In this document: piece after piece, positions 41,416-49,902 of the stretch
How the letters are laid out: every line of letters begins with the position of its first letter
Numbering within the stretch: the first letter of the stretch is position 1
DNA from: Streptomyces natalensis ATCC 27448
Lineage (GTDB): Bacteria > Actinomycetota > Actinomycetes > Streptomycetales > Streptomycetaceae
DNA: 64,000 nt
NCBI RefSeq assembly: GCF_000935125.1
Contig: NZ_JRKI01000034.1
Coordinates: 186,001-250,000 of the forward strand
Reading direction: 5' to 3'
Position numbers and translations under genes: made by a program
The notes under the pieces: generated by a model
Seen by the model: the letters and a program-made list of their open reading frames with translations, nothing else
Databases searched by the model: none
Told to the model about the DNA's origin: nothing

Positions 41416-41480
41416 ACTCCATCCGTAGTACTCTGCCTGAAGTGGTTTGACGGACAGGAACTTAGTACTACAGATGGAGT
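41416..41480. promoter_or_regulatory. Near-perfect 17-base inverted operator pair for the TetR regulator
   Basis: Left arm ACTCCATCCGTAGTACT (41416-41432) and right arm AGTACTACAGATGGAGT (41464-41480) are inverted copies with one mismatch, 31 bases apart. Each contains the palindrome AGTACT. One arm lies 8 bases before the start codon of each divergent gene, so a dimer at each arm would shut both promoters at once. Confidence 0.8.
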
Positions 41481-41487
41481 GGTGTCA

Positions 41488-42066
41488 ATGGCGAGACGGA
41501 ACGAGCAGCGGCGGGCCGCCCTCGTGGATGCCGCGATCGAGGTACTGGCCCAAGAAGGTGCGCGGGGGCTGACCTTCCGCGCGGTGGACACCGAGGCCGC
41601 CGTACCCACCGGCACCGCATCCAACTACTTCGCCAACCGCGACGACCTGCTCACCCAGGCCGGCGCCCGCGTCTACGAGCGACTCCAGCCCGACGAGGCC
41701 ACGATCGGCCGCCAGCGGGCAGCGGGCCGCGACCGCGAAACCTATGCGGAGCTGATGCGCGAACTCGTCGGCCGCATCGCGTCCTTCCGCACCGGCTACC
41801 TCGCCCTGCTCGAACTCCGCCTCGAGGCCACCCGCCGCCCCGAACTACGTAAGGTGCTGACCGAACGCGTCCGCGCCGACATCGACGCCAACATCGCCTA
41901 CCACGAGAATTCCGGCCTCCCCGGCGACGCCATGGCCGTCAAGCTCCTCTATCTGACCCTGAACTGGCTGATCGTCGAACAGCTCACCCTGCCGGACGTC
42001 TTCACAGAGACGGAGCGCGACCAGCTGGTAACGGCCGCGGTCGAGCGCATCGTGGCGGCGGAGTAG
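41488..42066 (+). CDS. TetR-family transcriptional repressor
   Basis: A 192-residue TetR protein. The DNA-binding domain covers residues about 5-55 (RRAALVDAAIEVLAQEGARG, then FRAVDTEAAVPTGTASNYFA). The rest is the helical ligand-binding domain, with a hydrophobic LLYLTLNWLIVEQLTLPDVF helix near the end. The ATG at 41488 follows ggag (41477-41480 region). It is divergent from the RibD-like reductase, and the paired inverted repeats between them are its probable operators, so it likely represses itself and the reductase until an unknown ligand binds. Confidence 0.86.
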   Translation: MARRNEQRRAALVDAAIEVLAQEGARGLTFRAVDTEAAVPTGTASNYFANRDDLLTQAGARVYERLQPDEATIGRQRAAGRDRETYAELMRELVGRIASFRTGYLALLELRLEATRRPELRKVLTERVRADIDANIAYHENSGLPGDAMAVKLLYLTLNWLIVEQLTLPDVFTETERDQLVTAAVERIVAAE

Positions 42067-42186
42067 GCCCGGCCGGATTGGTGTCGGCGTATGGCCTGCT
42101 GTGCGCACGGGGTCCGGGTGCGGACGGTGGACCGTGCGCCGCCGCCAGGTTGTAGGGTTCAGGGCCCGCGCCGGGAGGGCAGGATC

Positions 42187-43347
42187 GTGAACTACGCCGA
42201 CTACCAGAACGAGATCTACTTCGACGGGCTGCGCGGGGTGGTACCCAGCCTGCCGATGACCTACGGCCAACTGGAGCCGCTGGCCCAGGCGGCGATGCCG
42301 CCCTCGGTGCTTTCCTACGTGGCCGGGGGCGCCGGCAACGAGTACACCCAGCGGGCCAACGTCACCGCGTTCGAGGAGTGGGGCCTGATCCCCCGCATGA
42401 TGGTCAGCCCCACCCAGCGGGACCTGTCCGTCGAACTGTTCGGCGTTCAGCTGGCCACGCCGCTGCTCATGGCACCGGTCGGCGTGATCGGCCTGTGCAC
42501 CCAGGACGGCCACGGCGACCTCGCCACCGCACGCGCCGCCGCCCGCACCGGCGTGCCCATGATCGCCTCCACCCTGACCGTCGACCCCATGGAGCAGGTC
42601 GCCGCCGAGTTCGGCGACACCCCCGGCTTCTTCTCGCTCTACACGCCCACCGACCGGGAGGTGGCCGAGAGCCTGGTCCATCGCGCCGAGACCGCCGGCT
42701 TCAAGGGCATCGTGGTCACCCTCGACACGTGGATCCCCGGCTGGCGCCCCCGCGACCTGTCGGCCGGCAACTTTCCCCAGCTGCGCGGCCATTGCCTGGC
42801 CAACTACACCAGTGACCCGGTCTTCCGCTCCCGGCTCGCCAAGTCACCCGAAGACGATCCGACCGCAGCGGTAATGCACTGGGCGAAGATCTTCGGCAAC
42901 CCCCTCACCTGGGACGACCTCCCCTGGCTGCGGTCGATCACCGACCTGCCGCTGATCCTCAAGGGCATCTGCCATCCCGACGACGTCCGCCGCGCCAAGG
43001 ACGGCGGCGTGGACGGCATCTACTGCTCCAACCATGGCGGACGACAGGCCAACGGCGGCTTGCCCGCCCTCAACACCCTGCCCGCCGTCGTCGAGGCCGC
43101 CGACGGTCTGCCCGTCCTGTTCGACTCCGGTATCCGGACCGGCGCCGACGTCATCAAGGTCCTCGCCCTGGGCGCCACCGCCGTCGCCATCGGCCGCCCC
43201 TACGCCTACGGCGCGGCCCTGGCCGGCACCGATGGCATCGTCCACGTCCTGCGCTCACTGCTTGCCGAGGCCGACCTGCTCATGGCCGTCGACGGCTACC
43301 CCGCCATCGCCGACCTCACCCCCGACGCCCTCCACCGCATCCGCTGA
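42187..43347 (+). CDS. FMN-dependent alpha-hydroxy-acid oxidase (lactate 2-monooxygenase-like)
   Basis: A 386-residue flavoprotein of the lactate oxidase/monooxygenase group. Catalytic His283 and Arg286 are in SNHGGRQ. The FMN phosphate site is in VLFDSGIRTGADVIKVLALG. The AGGAGNEYTQRANVTAFEEW segment and the long VVTLDTWIPGWRPRDL loop are typical of lactate 2-monooxygenase, which turns lactate into acetate, CO2 and water. The length also fits that enzyme better than the 350-residue glycolate oxidases. The GTG at 42187 is the start closest to an aggg-rich site. A hairpin terminator follows. The substrate could be lactate or another 2-hydroxy acid. Confidence 0.84.
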   Translation: MNYADYQNEIYFDGLRGVVPSLPMTYGQLEPLAQAAMPPSVLSYVAGGAGNEYTQRANVTAFEEWGLIPRMMVSPTQRDLSVELFGVQLATPLLMAPVGVIGLCTQDGHGDLATARAAARTGVPMIASTLTVDPMEQVAAEFGDTPGFFSLYTPTDREVAESLVHRAETAGFKGIVVTLDTWIPGWRPRDLSAGNFPQLRGHCLANYTSDPVFRSRLAKSPEDDPTAAVMHWAKIFGNPLTWDDLPWLRSITDLPLILKGICHPDDVRRAKDGGVDGIYCSNHGGRQANGGLPALNTLPAVVEAADGLPVLFDSGIRTGADVIKVLALGATAVAIGRPYAYGAALAGTDGIVHVLRSLLAEADLLMAVDGYPAIADLTPDALHRIR

Positions 43348-43379
43348 CGCAGGCCGATCTCTGGGGCGCGACGAGTTGT

Positions 43380-43404
43380 CCGTGCCGGACGGCGTCCGGC
43401 ACGG
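43380..43404 (+). terminator. Hairpin terminator after the hydroxy-acid oxidase
   Basis: Perfect 11-base arms CCGTGCCGGAC (43380-43390) and GTCCGGCACGG (43394-43404) with a 3-base loop lie 33 bases after the stop codon. Confidence 0.75.
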
Positions 43405-43492
43405 AGCCGCTGGTGGGAGCAAGGCAGCATGATCCGCCGCTACATCATCCGGCGAAACCGGCGCGCCGGAGCGGGCCCATAGGATCGCCGGC

Positions 43493-44233
43493 ATGGCACT
43501 GCGACCTGTTCACGTGAACATAAAGGCTCTTGACGCTTCGGCGGTCGGCCGGTTCTGGGCGGAGGCGCTCGGCTGGAGTGCTTACAGCCCCGGCGTGACC
43601 ACCTACGTCGGGCCCTCCGGCGGCCTCGTCTGGCCGGACCCGGTCGCCGTCGGCATCGACGTCGTTCCCGTCCCGGAACCCAGGACAACAACAAAGAACC
43701 GTATGCACCTCGATCTCGCCACCACCTCTGCGGCCCATCAGGCGGAGCTGGTCGCGCGCCTGAAGGCTCTCGGTGCGACGGCCGCCGACGTGGGCCAGGG
43801 CGACGTGCCGTGGACGGTCCTCGCCGACCCCGAGGGCAACGAGTTCTGCGTGCTGGAGCCTCGGGAGATCTACCGGGACACCGGGCCGATCGCCGCGGTG
43901 GTGGTCGACTGCGCGGATCCGCAGGCCATGGCCCGGTTCTGGGGCGAGGCAATGGACTGGACCCTGCACGCCGTGACCGTCGATCACGCGGTGTTGCGCT
44001 CCGCCAAGAGTGTCGGCCCGTATCTCGAGTTCCTCCGCACGTCCGACGTGAAGACCGTGCCGGACCGCATCCATCTTGACCTGCTGCCATACCCAGGTGA
44101 CGACAAAGCAGCAGAGGTGGCCCGGCTGCGGGCCCTCGGCGCCACCGACCTCGACCTCGGCCAGGGTGACGTCCCGTGGACCTGCCTGACCGACCCGGAG
44201 GGCCATGAGTTCTGCGTCCTCGCCCCGTCCTGA
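43493..44233 (+). CDS. Two-domain VOC (glyoxalase-like) protein
   Basis: A 246-residue protein of two tandem VOC units, residues about 1-122 and 127-246. Each has the same layout: opening strand and helix (SAVGRFWAEALGW; QAMARFWGEAMDW), central HLDL (MHLDLATT; IHLDLLPY) and the end GQGDVPWT...DPEGxEFCVL. The repeats are the PF18029-type glyoxalase domain that usually has one such fold and no clear metal triad. These proteins often bind or resist small molecules. The two halves clearly come from an internal duplication. No neighbour suggests the ligand. Confidence 0.8.
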   Translation: MALRPVHVNIKALDASAVGRFWAEALGWSAYSPGVTTYVGPSGGLVWPDPVAVGIDVVPVPEPRTTTKNRMHLDLATTSAAHQAELVARLKALGATAADVGQGDVPWTVLADPEGNEFCVLEPREIYRDTGPIAAVVVDCADPQAMARFWGEAMDWTLHAVTVDHAVLRSAKSVGPYLEFLRTSDVKTVPDRIHLDLLPYPGDDKAAEVARLRALGATDLDLGQGDVPWTCLTDPEGHEFCVLAPS

Positions 44234-44533
44234 CGCGGAGCCTTCACGACACCCTGACACGTGAGCCGTGTGCTGATGCGCCATGACCCCGGGTGGGTGG
44301 GACTGCGGCGTCACAGTCGATTCGGGCGGCGCACATCATGGCCGCCAGGACCGGTGGGCTCCCCGCCCGACGTGCAGGGCCGCACCGGGCCTGGCAGCAC
44401 CCCGCCGACCTGCCCCGGGACCTGGCCGCACGGCCGTCGCGGAGGGGCGGCATAGTAGAGCGCGCCTCCAGCAGGGGCATGACAGTCGCACGGCACACAG
44501 CCGTCACCGGTACGTACCAGGGGGAAATGCTCC
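44234..44533. other. Intergenic region without recognised features
   Basis: I see no convincing coding frame, hairpin or repeat between the VOC gene and the serine protease gene. The promoter of the protease is presumably near catagtagag at about 44450-44459, which resembles a -10 element, but this is a weak call. Confidence 0.35.
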
Positions 44534-45658
44534 ATGCCACCCAAGTCGCCCATACCTTCCACGCCGCTCATATCCCGTGTCCGCCGTATGCGCCGTTCCA
44601 CCGCGACTGCCGTCGCGGCGGCCTCGTTGCTCGCACTCACCGCCACCGCGTGCGGCCCCAGCCACAGCAACGTCAGCGCGTCGCCGAGTAGCTCGTCCGC
44701 CGCCGGGCAGAAGGGCGCCGGCGGGGGGGACAAGGCGCCGGACTTCTCCAATCCGATCGACAAGGGGCACTGGGGGGCGAAGCGGCTGGCGCAGGCCAAG
44801 GGCGCACCGGACGTCGCTGTACCGGCCGGCGGCCTGGGCGGTCAGAACGATGCCTCCAACCCGCCGCCGCGGACGGTCGCCGCCCAGGAGATCGCCCGCC
44901 CGTACGACCGCCACATGGCCCCGGTCGGCAAGCTCGTCGTCGACGGCCCCGAGGGCCCGATGGCCTGCTCCGGCACGGTCGTCGAGGACCCGGCGCACCC
45001 GGGCAAGTCCAACCTGGTGTGGACCGCAGGTCATTGTGTCCACTCCGGCAAGAACGGCAGCTGGATGCGCAACATCGTCTTCGTGCCGTCGTACAACCAC
45101 AACGGCGTCCCAATGAGCCAGGTCGGCAACACGCCCGCCCAGCAGATCGCGCCGTACGGCAAATTCTGGGCCGACTGGATCAACACCTCCAATGAGTGGA
45201 TCAAAATGGGAGGCGAGCGCGCCTCTGCTGGATCCGCCTATGACTTCGCCGTACTGCATGTCAGGCCGGAGAACGGAACCGGCAGGTCCCTCCAGGAAAC
45301 GGTCGGCGCGGCTGCCCAGGTAGCGTTCGACGCTCCCACCGGCACCAGCCTCGGCTCGGTCACGGCGATTGGATACCCTGGCGATGCGCCCTACGACGGT
45401 GCCCGGATGATGAGCTGTCTGAACCGCCCGAGCAGCTTCACCATGCGGCAGGGTACCCCCGCCATGGACGCCATCGGCTGCACGATGACCGGCGGTTCGT
45501 CCGGCGGCGGCTGGCTGTCCAACCACAACGGCAAGCTGACCCTGGTGTCCAACACCTCCATCACTACCCCCGGCCACACCATACTGGCAGGCCCGCACCT
45601 GGGCCCCGAGGCGCAGCAGATCTTCGAAACCATGAGCCGGAAGTTCGCCAACCAGTAG
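44534..45658 (+). CDS. Secreted trypsin-like serine protease (S1 fold)
   Basis: A 374-residue exported protein. The N-terminus has an Arg-rich region and hydrophobic core AAASLLALTATACGPS; the Cys could be a lipobox but the residues before it (ATA) are not typical, so plain signal cleavage is as likely. The catalytic triad is His167 (WTAGHCVH), Asp237 (YDFAVLHV) and Ser323 (GGSSGGGWL). A Ser/Gly/Lys-rich stretch links the signal to the protease domain. GGSSGG in place of GDSGG is common in streptomycete V8-like proteases. A hairpin terminator follows. Confidence 0.83.
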   Translation: MPPKSPIPSTPLISRVRRMRRSTATAVAAASLLALTATACGPSHSNVSASPSSSSAAGQKGAGGGDKAPDFSNPIDKGHWGAKRLAQAKGAPDVAVPAGGLGGQNDASNPPPRTVAAQEIARPYDRHMAPVGKLVVDGPEGPMACSGTVVEDPAHPGKSNLVWTAGHCVHSGKNGSWMRNIVFVPSYNHNGVPMSQVGNTPAQQIAPYGKFWADWINTSNEWIKMGGERASAGSAYDFAVLHVRPENGTGRSLQETVGAAAQVAFDAPTGTSLGSVTAIGYPGDAPYDGARMMSCLNRPSSFTMRQGTPAMDAIGCTMTGGSSGGGWLSNHNGKLTLVSNTSITTPGHTILAGPHLGPEAQQIFETMSRKFANQ

Positions 45659-45692
45659 GCGGGCAGGGCGCGTTGGCGCCCAGTAGCGGCAT

Positions 45693-45721
45693 GGCGGGTC
45701 CTACACCACGGAGGGCCCGCC
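45693..45721 (+). terminator. Possible hairpin terminator after the serine protease
   Basis: Arms GGCGGG (45693-45698) and CCCGCC (45716-45721), extendable by weaker pairs, 35 bases after the stop codon. The loop is long, so this is a moderate call. Confidence 0.4.
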
Positions 45722-45808
45722 GTACGCACCGGACGGTGCGTAGCCCGGATCGGCAGGTGGACGCCGCGCAAGTTGAGCTCCATACCGGGATGTGCCACGG
45801 TCTGCCCC

Positions 45809-46306
45809 ATGCCCTCGCTCACCGTACGCACCCTGGACCCCGACGACTGGCGGTTGTGCCGTGCGGTCCGGATCGCCGCGCTCACGGACGCTCCGGAGGC
45901 GTTCGGGTCCACGCTGAGCCGTGAGGAATCCCTCTCCGAGGAGCGGTGGCGGCTGCGGCTGGCGGGCCGCAACCAGTTCCTCGCCGAGGAAGACGGCGCG
46001 CCGTGCGGGCTGGTCGGGGTCGTCCCGGTCGGCCCGCGCGCCGCCGAGCTGGTTTCCCTGTGGGTACGGCCCGCAACGCGTGGTACCGGCGCGGGCGATC
46101 TGCTGATGCGGGCCGCGCTCGGCTGGGCCGACGAGTACGGCGTCGCCAAGGTGCGGCTGCGGGTGAAGGAGGGCAACGGCGCGGCCGAACGCCTCTACAC
46201 CCGTCACGGGTTCCGGCGTGAGGTATCGGACCGTACCGATGGGCCGGAGGCGGGTGGGGAGTTCACCATGGTGCGCGTCCGTCCGGCCGCCGACCGGGTC
46301 CGCTGA
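45809..46306 (+). CDS. GNAT-family N-acetyltransferase
   Basis: A 165-residue acetyltransferase. The acetyl-CoA motif is VSLWVRPATRGTGAGDLLM near residue 95, where R-G-T-G-A-G is the pyrophosphate loop. GNGAAERLYTRHGFRRE near residue 130 is the C-terminal signature. The start region LTVRTLDPDDWRLCRAVRIA is normal for the family. It acetylates an amine of a protein or small molecule, not identifiable here. The ATG at 45809 fits the alignment, though the upstream site is weak. It converges on the P450 gene with a 36-base gap. Confidence 0.84.
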   Translation: MPSLTVRTLDPDDWRLCRAVRIAALTDAPEAFGSTLSREESLSEERWRLRLAGRNQFLAEEDGAPCGLVGVVPVGPRAAELVSLWVRPATRGTGAGDLLMRAALGWADEYGVAKVRLRVKEGNGAAERLYTRHGFRREVSDRTDGPEAGGEFTMVRVRPAADRVR

Positions 46307-46342
46307 CGACGGACGACGGAGGGCGGACGGTCCGGCGGGAGG

Positions 46343-47695
46343 CTAGCGCCTGTCCGAGGGGTCGGCGTCGGCCTGCGGCTCCAGGGTCGCAGGCGTGGGG
46401 CCGTCAGGGCGGACGGTGATGCTGTACGCGGCCTTTGTGGGGGTGGAGTGGAAGGTCAGGGTGTGGGCCGGCAGCAGGTGTTCGAGGAGGACGGTCGATT
46501 CGCGGAGTGCGAATTGCAGACCGAGGCAGGCGCGGGGGCCGATGCCGAAGGGGAGGTAGGCGCCCGGGTGGGTGGGGCGGCCGTCCGGGGTGGTGAAGCG
46601 CCGGGGATCGAAGCACTCGGGGTTCGGCCACAGTTCGGGGTCGCGGTGGGTGAGGTAGGGGCAGACCAGGATGTCGGCGCCCGCCTCGATGGCGTAGCCC
46701 GCGACGGTGTCGTCCTCGGTGGCGTGGCGCGGCAGGATCCAGGCGGACGGGTAGAGCCGGAGCGTTTCGTGGATGAGGGCCTGGATGGCCTGCCGACGTT
46801 CCGGTGAGCCTTCGCCGCCGGCGGCGAGGGCCTGTTCGCGGGTGGCGGGGTTCCGGTCGAGGAGCAGGTAGAGCCAGGTCAGGGTGGTGGCCGTGGTTTC
46901 GTGTCCGGCCACGAGCAGCGTGATCAGCTCGTCGCGGATCAACTGGTCGGTGTACTCGGGGCGCTCGTCGGCGGCGTCGACCAATACGTGCAGCAGCCCC
47001 GGGCCGTCCGGGCCGGGCGCCCCGCTGCGGGCGGCCTCGATGGCGTGCCGGGCGACGGCGTCGATCCGGGCGAGGTCGGCGGCGACGGCATCCCGGGCGT
47101 CGGTGCCGTCGGCGGGCAGCGTCGGAAGGGCGGCGACCACGGTTGCCACGGAGCCCAGTTCGCGCTCGGTCCCGTCATCGAGGGGGTGGCCGGTGAGGGA
47201 ACGCCAGATGGTGTCCAGGGCGAAGCGGCGCATCTCCCGTCCGACGTCGAGGGTCTGCCCGGTGCGGGCGTACCCGGCCCAGCGCTCGGCCGTGATCCGG
47301 GCGGCCTCGCCGATCCGCTGTTCGTAGCGGCGCATCCCGGTACCGGTGAACTGGGATTGCAGCAGGCGGCGTTGCCGCTTCCACGCCTCGCCGGTGGCGG
47401 CGACGACGCCGTCGCCGATCAGCAGACGGGCACGGTGGGAACGCTTGACGTACTGGTCGGCGTGGCGGGCGAGGACGTGTTGGACGGCCTGCGGATCGGT
47501 GATGAGGACGGTGCGGTCCGGCCCGGGGCGGAACGCGGCGACCCCGCCGAGCCGCTCGCGCACCTGGGACAGCAGATCGACCAGTTCCCCTCCCCCGGAA
47601 CGCCACCGCTCCACGAGCGCCGGTTCGGCTTCGGGGACCGGCCGTCCCGTTCCGGGAGCGTGCGGGAGGGGGCCGAGGCTGGCTTCGGTGGCCAC
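46343..47695 (-). CDS. Cytochrome P450
   Basis: A 450-residue P450. The I-helix motif is LLVAGHETTATTLTW near residue 268, E-x-x-R is in HETLRLYPSAW, and the heme loop PFGIGPRACLGLQFAL carries the ligand Cys390. The N-terminal part RLGGVAAFRPGPDRTVLI and QFTGTGMRRYEQRI resemble the CYP4/CYP102-like bacterial class (fatty-acid or terpene hydroxylases) more than the usual CYP105/107 group. There is no membrane anchor and no adjacent ferredoxin. The start ATG at 47695 has ggag upstream. The substrate is unknown; a fatty acid-like compound is plausible. Confidence 0.87.
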   Translation of the reverse strand: MATEASLGPLPHAPGTGRPVPEAEPALVERWRSGGGELVDLLSQVRERLGGVAAFRPGPDRTVLITDPQAVQHVLARHADQYVKRSHRARLLIGDGVVAATGEAWKRQRRLLQSQFTGTGMRRYEQRIGEAARITAERWAGYARTGQTLDVGREMRRFALDTIWRSLTGHPLDDGTERELGSVATVVAALPTLPADGTDARDAVAADLARIDAVARHAIEAARSGAPGPDGPGLLHVLVDAADERPEYTDQLIRDELITLLVAGHETTATTLTWLYLLLDRNPATREQALAAGGEGSPERRQAIQALIHETLRLYPSAWILPRHATEDDTVAGYAIEAGADILVCPYLTHRDPELWPNPECFDPRRFTTPDGRPTHPGAYLPFGIGPRACLGLQFALRESTVLLEHLLPAHTLTFHSTPTKAAYSITVRPDGPTPATLEPQADADPSDRR

Positions 47696-47929
47696 GCTGC
47701 TTCTCCTGATTCAACCGTTGAACTGGGTCCTGACGGAGCGTTGCAGTAAGTGACTGTACGGACAGGGGCACAGGGTGCGCATCCACCGCAGAGGTAATCC
47801 GACACGCTGAATTCCGGGCAAGCCCCCAGGAACGGGACCGTACAGGAACGGGACCACAACAGTCCCCCAAGAGTCCCTGCTTCCTCCCCTTTACCCTTTC
47901 GCCGGAGTGCATACGGGGGCCGGTTTTTT

Positions 47930-47956
47930 GTTATCCGGTCGCTGTCTCGGCGTCTC
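47930..47956 (+). promoter_or_regulatory. Putative ECF promoter of the sigma-CAP gene
   Basis: GTTATCC (47930-47936), 15 bases, then GTCTC (47952-47956). Exactly the same elements and spacing precede the CAP gene at 49903, and both are preceded by a T-rich GGTTTT stretch. The layout fits a -35/-10 pair of an ECF sigma factor; the encoded sigma factor is the natural candidate. If so, transcription starts near 47963, and the true start codon is downstream of that. The rest of 47696-47999 holds only ordinary divergent-promoter DNA. Confidence 0.62.
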
Positions 47957-47999
47957 CGAGGTGTTGGACCGCTGCCATGAACTCGGATTGGACCCCTTC

Positions 48000-49721
48000 A
48001 TGAAGACCCGGGAAGGACTGGAAGGCTTGGAAAGCGTGGACCGAGTGGACCGAATACCCGGCGCTGCGACCGTCGCAGCTGCGCAGGAGGGGGATCAGCG
48101 GGCACAGGACGATCTGGTCTCCGGGTATCTGCCGCTGGTGTACAACATCGTCGGCCGGGCGCTTCACGGTCATGCCGATGTCGATGACGTCGTGCAGGAG
48201 ACCATGCTGCGGATGCTGGAGGGCATCGGCGGTCTGCGTGAGCGGCACAGTTTCCGCTCGTGGCTGGTGGCCGTGGCGATGAACCAGGTGCGCTCCCACT
48301 GGCGGGAGAAGCAGCGTGCGGTCCAGGGCGGCGGGCTGCACGATGCGGTGGATCTCGCGGATCCGGCGGCCGACTTCGTGAATGTGACGATCGCGCGGCT
48401 CGGGCTTTCCGGTCAGCGGCAGGAGGTGGCCGAGGCGACCCGATGGCTGGACGAGAACGACCGGGCGCTGCTGTCGCTGTGGTGGCTGGAGGCCGCGGGC
48501 GAGCTGTCCCGGGCGGAGGTGGCCGCCGCCATGGAGCTGTCGGTGCAGCACACCGCGGTGCGGGTGCAGCGGATGAAGAGCCAGCTGGAGACCGCACGGG
48601 TGGTCACCCGGGCGTTGTCGGCGGAGCCGCGGTGCGGGGAGCTGGGGGCGCTGGTGGAGCGGTGGGACGGGGTTCCGTCCGCATTGTGGCGTAAGCGGAT
48701 ATCCCGGCACGCGCGGGAGTGCTTGACGTGTTCCGGGCACTCGGTGGATCTGGTCCCCGCCGAAGGGCTGCTGGTGGGGCTCGGCCTGGTGCCGCCGGCG
48801 GTGGGGCTGTTGGCGGCGTGGGGCGCCGCGGGCGGACACGGCACGGCGGCCGTCGCCACCGCGGCCCACGTCACGTCGGCGGGCGGCGGCCTCGGAGGGA
48901 CGGCTGGCGGCGGCCTCGGAGGGACGTCGGGCGGTGCGACGGCCCAGCAGGCAGCCACCGGCATGCCCACAGCAGGCGGGTGGCGTTCGTGGGGTCATCG
49001 TGGGCTACGGGGCCACTGGGCGGGACCCGCTGCCGTGGCTGCCGCCGTCCTCTGCCTGGCGATCGCCTTTATCGACGGTGACGACGACCCCGAGGGGCCG
49101 CCTCAGGCCCGTTCTGCCCCCTCCGCCCCATCGACCACCTACAGCGCCACGCCACTCCCCCGTCCCTCCCACACCGCTCCACCCCGCCCGTCCCGCACGC
49201 CGAGCGGGAAACCGGCGCCCACGCCCAGCCGGAGCCGACCGCACGCCTCCCGCCCGTCGCGGACCGGTTCTGCCGCCTCCCGCCAGCAGACCAGGGGGAC
49301 GCCGGGCGCCGCCGAGCAGGTCCTCGCCGTGATCAACCAGGCCCGCGCCGCCCACCAACTGCCGCCCTACACCCTCGCCTCCGGGCTCACCCGCAGCGCG
49401 CAGGACCACAGCACGACGATGGCCAACGGGTGCGGCCTGTCCCACCAATGCCCAGGCGAGGCGCCGTTCGACGGCCGGGAGAGAGCGCAGGGGGTCACCC
49501 CGCAGGCAGCCGGAGAGAACATCGGCGACGCGTCCTCCGGGCCCGAGGCCGCCCAGATCGCGTCGGCGGCCGTCGGCCTGACCCGCGCCATGCTCGACGA
49601 ACAGCCGCCGAACGACTACCACCGGCAGAACCTTCTCAGCGGGACGTTTCACCGGATCGGGATCGCCGTCTACCGGGATACCCGGGGCGTGGTGTGGATG
49701 ACACAGGACTTCTCGGACTGA
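48000..49721 (+). CDS. ECF sigma factor fused to zinc-finger, transmembrane and extracellular CAP domain
   Basis: About 573 residues. Residues about 20-100 are sigma region 2 (DDLVSGYLPLVYNIVGRALH, then DVDDVVQETMLRMLEGIGGL). Residues about 140-200 are region 4 (RALLSLWWLEAAGELSRAEV). Next comes an anti-sigma-type zinc motif His237-x3-Cys241-x2-Cys244 (RHARECLTC). A Gly-rich linker holds a 24-base direct repeat in the DNA at 48883-48930. The transmembrane helix (AAVAAAVLCLAIAFI) is near residues 340-360, followed by a Pro/Ser/Thr/Arg stalk and a CAP/SCP domain at about 438-573 (AENIG-like AGENIGDASSG and NDYHRQNLL). It therefore looks like a sigma factor tied to the membrane by its own sensor. 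Start: ATG 48000 is chosen because the putative promoter at 47930-47956 rules out GTG 47907; GTG 47961 or 48035 are possible. Confidence 0.8.
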   Translation: MKTREGLEGLESVDRVDRIPGAATVAAAQEGDQRAQDDLVSGYLPLVYNIVGRALHGHADVDDVVQETMLRMLEGIGGLRERHSFRSWLVAVAMNQVRSHWREKQRAVQGGGLHDAVDLADPAADFVNVTIARLGLSGQRQEVAEATRWLDENDRALLSLWWLEAAGELSRAEVAAAMELSVQHTAVRVQRMKSQLETARVVTRALSAEPRCGELGALVERWDGVPSALWRKRISRHARECLTCSGHSVDLVPAEGLLVGLGLVPPAVGLLAAWGAAGGHGTAAVATAAHVTSAGGGLGGTAGGGLGGTSGGATAQQAATGMPTAGGWRSWGHRGLRGHWAGPAAVAAAVLCLAIAFIDGDDDPEGPPQARSAPSAPSTTYSATPLPRPSHTAPPRPSRTPSGKPAPTPSRSRPHASRPSRTGSAASRQQTRGTPGAAEQVLAVINQARAAHQLPPYTLASGLTRSAQDHSTTMANGCGLSHQCPGEAPFDGRERAQGVTPQAAGENIGDASSGPEAAQIASAAVGLTRAMLDEQPPNDYHRQNLLSGTFHRIGIAVYRDTRGVVWMTQDFSD

Positions 49722-49790
49722 TCTGGGTGGGGCCTCGCGCCCCATCGGTGGTGTTGCGCGGATCACATCGCAGAAAGTCGCGGGGTTTTG

Positions 49791-49817
49791 GTTATCCGCA
49801 CCGGCCCGACCGGTCTC
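49791..49817 (+). promoter_or_regulatory. Putative ECF promoter of the CAP gene
   Basis: GTTATCC (49791-49797) and GTCTC (49813-49817) with a 15-base spacer, the same elements and spacing as upstream of the sigma-CAP gene, 85 bases before the ATG at 49903. It is the probable target of the sigma factor encoded just upstream. Confidence 0.62.
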
Positions 49818-49902
49818 CCTGGGTGTCGGCGAATTTTCCGACGCGATGGCCTCCCAGGTCTTCGAACTCTCCCCCCACACGCACACCGGAAGGAGTACGA
49901 CC

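Noticed and set aside
47907..47999. GTG at 47907 as the start of the sigma-CAP protein.
   Set aside because: The shared promoter motif at 47930-47956 would lie inside the gene, and the added residues do not resemble ECF N-termini.
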